From JBBSJT01 sp041691015 (GTDB lineage: Bacteria > Chlamydiota > Chlamydiia > Chlamydiales > Parachlamydiaceae): DNA of 15,821 nt. Position numbers and translations under genes: made by a program. The stretch spans positions 1 to 15,821 of the forward strand of contig JBEPVN010000053.1 of the NCBI GenBank assembly GCA_041691015.1, written 5' to 3'. The notes under the pieces are model-generated. The model was given only the letters and a program-made list of their open reading frames with translations. It was not told the DNA's origin and ran no database searches. The stretch's first letter is position 1. Every line of letters starts with the position of its first letter. Positions 13,764 to 15,821 of the stretch are shown piece after piece.

Positions 13764-15674
13764 ATGACAGATCAGAAAGAAGTAAAAGCAGAAGAGGTGA
13801 ATTCCTTTAATTTACAACCCTATATTGCTATCTTAGCAATTGTTGGCATAACGATACATCTTATCCTTAGATTTTTAATTCCCGATCTTCAAGCTTATTC
13901 TGTATATCCCCTCTATATCACGCTTGGCTTTGGAGGCATTCCACTTGTTTTTGCTCTTATACACAAATTGCTTGCTTTTGATTTTGGCTCTGATTTGCTG
14001 GCAGGTATTTCTATTATTGCCTCCGTTCTTCTTGGAGAATATCTGGCAGGATCATTAGTTGTTTTGATGTTATCTGGAGGGCAGTCTCTAGAAAACTTCG
14101 CAATAAGGTATGCCTCCAAAATATTAGAAGCTCTTGCTAAAAGAGCGCCAACAATTGCTCATCGAAAAATAAATGCATCCATGGAGGATATTTCTACTGA
14201 AAAAATCAACATCGGAGATCACATTTTGATATTTCCTCATGAAATCTGTCCTGTCGATGGTGAAGTCATCGAAGGAAACGGGGTAATGGATGAAGCGTAT
14301 TTGACGGGAGAGCCTTTTCTTATTCGTAAAGCTCCAGGCTCTGAAGTACTTTCAGGCTCAATTAATGGAGATTCATCATTTTCAATCAAAGCTAATAAAT
14401 TAGCTATAGATTCCAGATATGCAAAAATCATGAAGGTGATGCTCGAATCTGAACAAAAACGCCCCCACATGAGAAGGCTTGCCGATCAGTTAGGAGCGTG
14501 GTATACACCTATTGCGTTATTGATTGCGAGCCTCGCTTGGATATTGAGCCACGATCCTATACGTTTTTTGGCAGTCCTGGTTATCGCAACCCCATGTCCG
14601 CTTTTGATTGGAATCCCAGTCGCTATTATCGGATCTATTTCATTATGTGCAAGTCGCGGGATTTTAATCAAAAATCCGATTGTCTTAGAGCAGCTAGACC
14701 AATGCAAAACAATGATTTTTGACAAAACGGGAACTCTGACATATGGTAAACCTACCCTAACAGATCAAACCCTTTTCACTCCTTTTATTGCAAAAGAAAC
14801 TCTAAAGCTTGTAGCTAGCATTGAGAGATACTCCAAGCATCCATTATCCGGGGCAATACTTGAAAAAGCCGCCGATGAAGGAATCGAATTGGTTGATGCC
14901 AAACAAATTAGCGAGCCCAAGGGACAGGGACTTCAAGGATTAATTGAGGGCCATGAAGTCATTGTTACAAGTAGAAAACAGCTTGAGAAATTTGGATTAG
15001 CAGACAAGGCAGCGCTTTTACCAGAAGGTGCAGGTCTTGAGTGCGTTATCCTTATAGATCGTAAATTGGCAGCTCATTTCCGCTTCCGCGATGCCCCAAG
15101 AGCTGATAGCACGTCTTTTATTCAGCATTTATTTCCAAAACATGATTTTAAAAAAGTGATGATTGTTTCTGGAGATCGACCAGAAGAAGTGAAGTATTTG
15201 GCTGATTTGGTTGGGATTTCGGAGGTCTATGGCGGAAAAAGCCCCGAAGATAAAGTTGCAATTGTCACTAAAGAAACAGAAAAAGCAAAAACAGCCTATT
15301 TGGGAGATGGAATTAACGATGCTCCTGCTTTAATAGCAGCTACAGTTGGAATTGCGTTTGGTAAGAATAGTGATATTACGGCAGAGGCCGCAGGGGCAGT
15401 AGTAATGGACAGCTCCTTAGAAAAAGTTGACGAATTTCTCCACATCAGCAGACGAATGAGAACAATCGCCCTGCAAAGTGCACTTGGTGGGATGATTCTT
15501 TCAATACTAGGAATGGGATTTGCTGCTTTTGGCTTTCTTACTCCGGTCCTTGGAGCTATCATCCAAGAAGTAATTGATGTTTTAGCCATTTTAAATTCTC
15601 TTAGGACTATTTGGAAGCCTAAATTATTATCGGATATGCCGCCAATTCAATCCTTTACGACTATACCTAAGTGA
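13764..15674 (+). CDS. P1B-type heavy-metal-transporting ATPase without N-terminal metal-binding domain
   Basis: This 636-residue P-type ATPase has all catalytic motifs: TGE (181-183, actuator domain), TPCPL in the metal-binding helix (T276-P277-C278), DKTGT with phosphorylated D320, the P1B-specific HP (359-360, SKHPLSG) and GDGINDAP (514-521). The N-terminus goes straight into membrane helices, with no HMA domain or Cys/His-rich tail. TPC in place of CPC argues against a standard copper or CadA-type pump and leaves the metal open. The last helix has QEVIDVLAILNSLR where other subgroups have an HEG motif. It exports a transition metal from the cytoplasm by ATP hydrolysis (family knowledge). 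The ATG at 13764 has AGGTGA ten bases upstream, overlapping the end of the dehydrogenase remnant, so it may depend on that older operon promoter. Confidence 0.93.
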   Translation: MTDQKEVKAEEVNSFNLQPYIAILAIVGITIHLILRFLIPDLQAYSVYPLYITLGFGGIPLVFALIHKLLAFDFGSDLLAGISIIASVLLGEYLAGSLVVLMLSGGQSLENFAIRYASKILEALAKRAPTIAHRKINASMEDISTEKINIGDHILIFPHEICPVDGEVIEGNGVMDEAYLTGEPFLIRKAPGSEVLSGSINGDSSFSIKANKLAIDSRYAKIMKVMLESEQKRPHMRRLADQLGAWYTPIALLIASLAWILSHDPIRFLAVLVIATPCPLLIGIPVAIIGSISLCASRGILIKNPIVLEQLDQCKTMIFDKTGTLTYGKPTLTDQTLFTPFIAKETLKLVASIERYSKHPLSGAILEKAADEGIELVDAKQISEPKGQGLQGLIEGHEVIVTSRKQLEKFGLADKAALLPEGAGLECVILIDRKLAAHFRFRDAPRADSTSFIQHLFPKHDFKKVMIVSGDRPEEVKYLADLVGISEVYGGKSPEDKVAIVTKETEKAKTAYLGDGINDAPALIAATVGIAFGKNSDITAEAAGAVVMDSSLEKVDEFLHISRRMRTIALQSALGGMILSILGMGFAAFGFLTPVLGAIIQEVIDVLAILNSLRTIWKPKLLSDMPPIQSFTTIPK

Positions 15675-15821
15675 TAAAAAGGGATAAAAGCATGAGCCCA
15701 AATGAAGGTAAATATTTTGCAGCTTTTTTGGAATTTTTTTCACCATAGGGTTTAATTAGCCCATCACTAGGGTGTTAATTTTGTGTGTTTTTTCTTCATA
15801 AAAATCACATCAAATTAAGTC
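15675..15821. other. Window end after the ATPase gene, no gene assigned
   Basis: A short frame at 15692-15748 (18 residues, MSPNEGKYFAAFLEFFSP) follows a GGGATAAAAGC that could serve as a ribosome binding site. It may be the start of a broken gene or chance. Two imperfect copies of TAGGGT-TTAATT lie near 15746-15780. No clean terminator hairpin was seen. Confidence 0.25.

Noticed and set aside
15741..15780. Possible terminator after the metal ATPase
   Set aside because: CACC/GGTG and GGG/CCC can pair, but the stem is broken by unpaired bases and the two TAGGGT segments are better seen as an imperfect direct repeat.

Overview
The window looks like a piece of the chromosome of an AT-rich, Gram-negative, host-associated bacterium, most likely an environmental member of the Chlamydiota (Parachlamydia/Waddlia/Simkania type). 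The support is indirect. It consists of a cysteine-rich beta-barrel protein of the Legionella-MOMP/Lpg1974 type that is expanded in those organisms, a very long secreted MORN_2-repeat protein, a collagen-like surface protein, and small membrane proteins without recognisable function. No rRNA, tRNA, CRISPR array or complete insertion sequence was seen.

Layout. (1) Positions 1-2529, minus strand: a peptide-modification operon of the bufferin/MNIO type. In transcription order it holds a repeat-rich Cys precursor (2017-2529), a second precursor with six evenly spaced Cys (1466-1912), the DUF692/MNIO enzyme (598-1431) and its DUF2063 partner (601 downwards, cut by the window edge). Both precursors have matching N-terminal signal sequences, and a terminator-like hairpin lies between them. 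(2) 2936-6588, plus strand: an Fsr-like MFS transporter followed after 5 bp by an 815-residue exported protein with about 29 MORN_2-like repeats. (3) 6578-8772: a Bcr/CflA-type drug efflux MFS gene and a divergent LysR regulator, probably a regulator-target pair. (4) 8788-10044: a small membrane protein of unknown function and a CPBP-family intramembrane protease that appears to start at ATT. (5) 10144-11962: two exported surface proteins, one collagen-like with a BclA/C1q-like C-terminal domain and one MOMP-like barrel with 18 Cys, ending in a strong hairpin terminator. (6) 12042-13052, minus strand: a membrane protein with a C-terminal J domain. (7) 13095-15821: decayed DNA containing the two ends of a zinc alcohol dehydrogenase joined by a large internal deletion, followed by a complete P1B-type metal ATPase without an N-terminal metal-binding domain.

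How the parts fit. Much of the window concerns the cell envelope and metal or toxicant handling: a predicted secreted, post-translationally modified Cys-peptide system, two efflux MFS transporters, a heavy-metal ATPase, a disulfide-rich outer-membrane protein and secreted repeat proteins. This would suit an intracellular bacterium exposed to phagosomal metals, but that link is inference. The most interesting item is the operon in region 1. One of its two putative substrates carries a 14-residue Cys core repeated in tandem, a layout that differs from the classical bufferin beside it.
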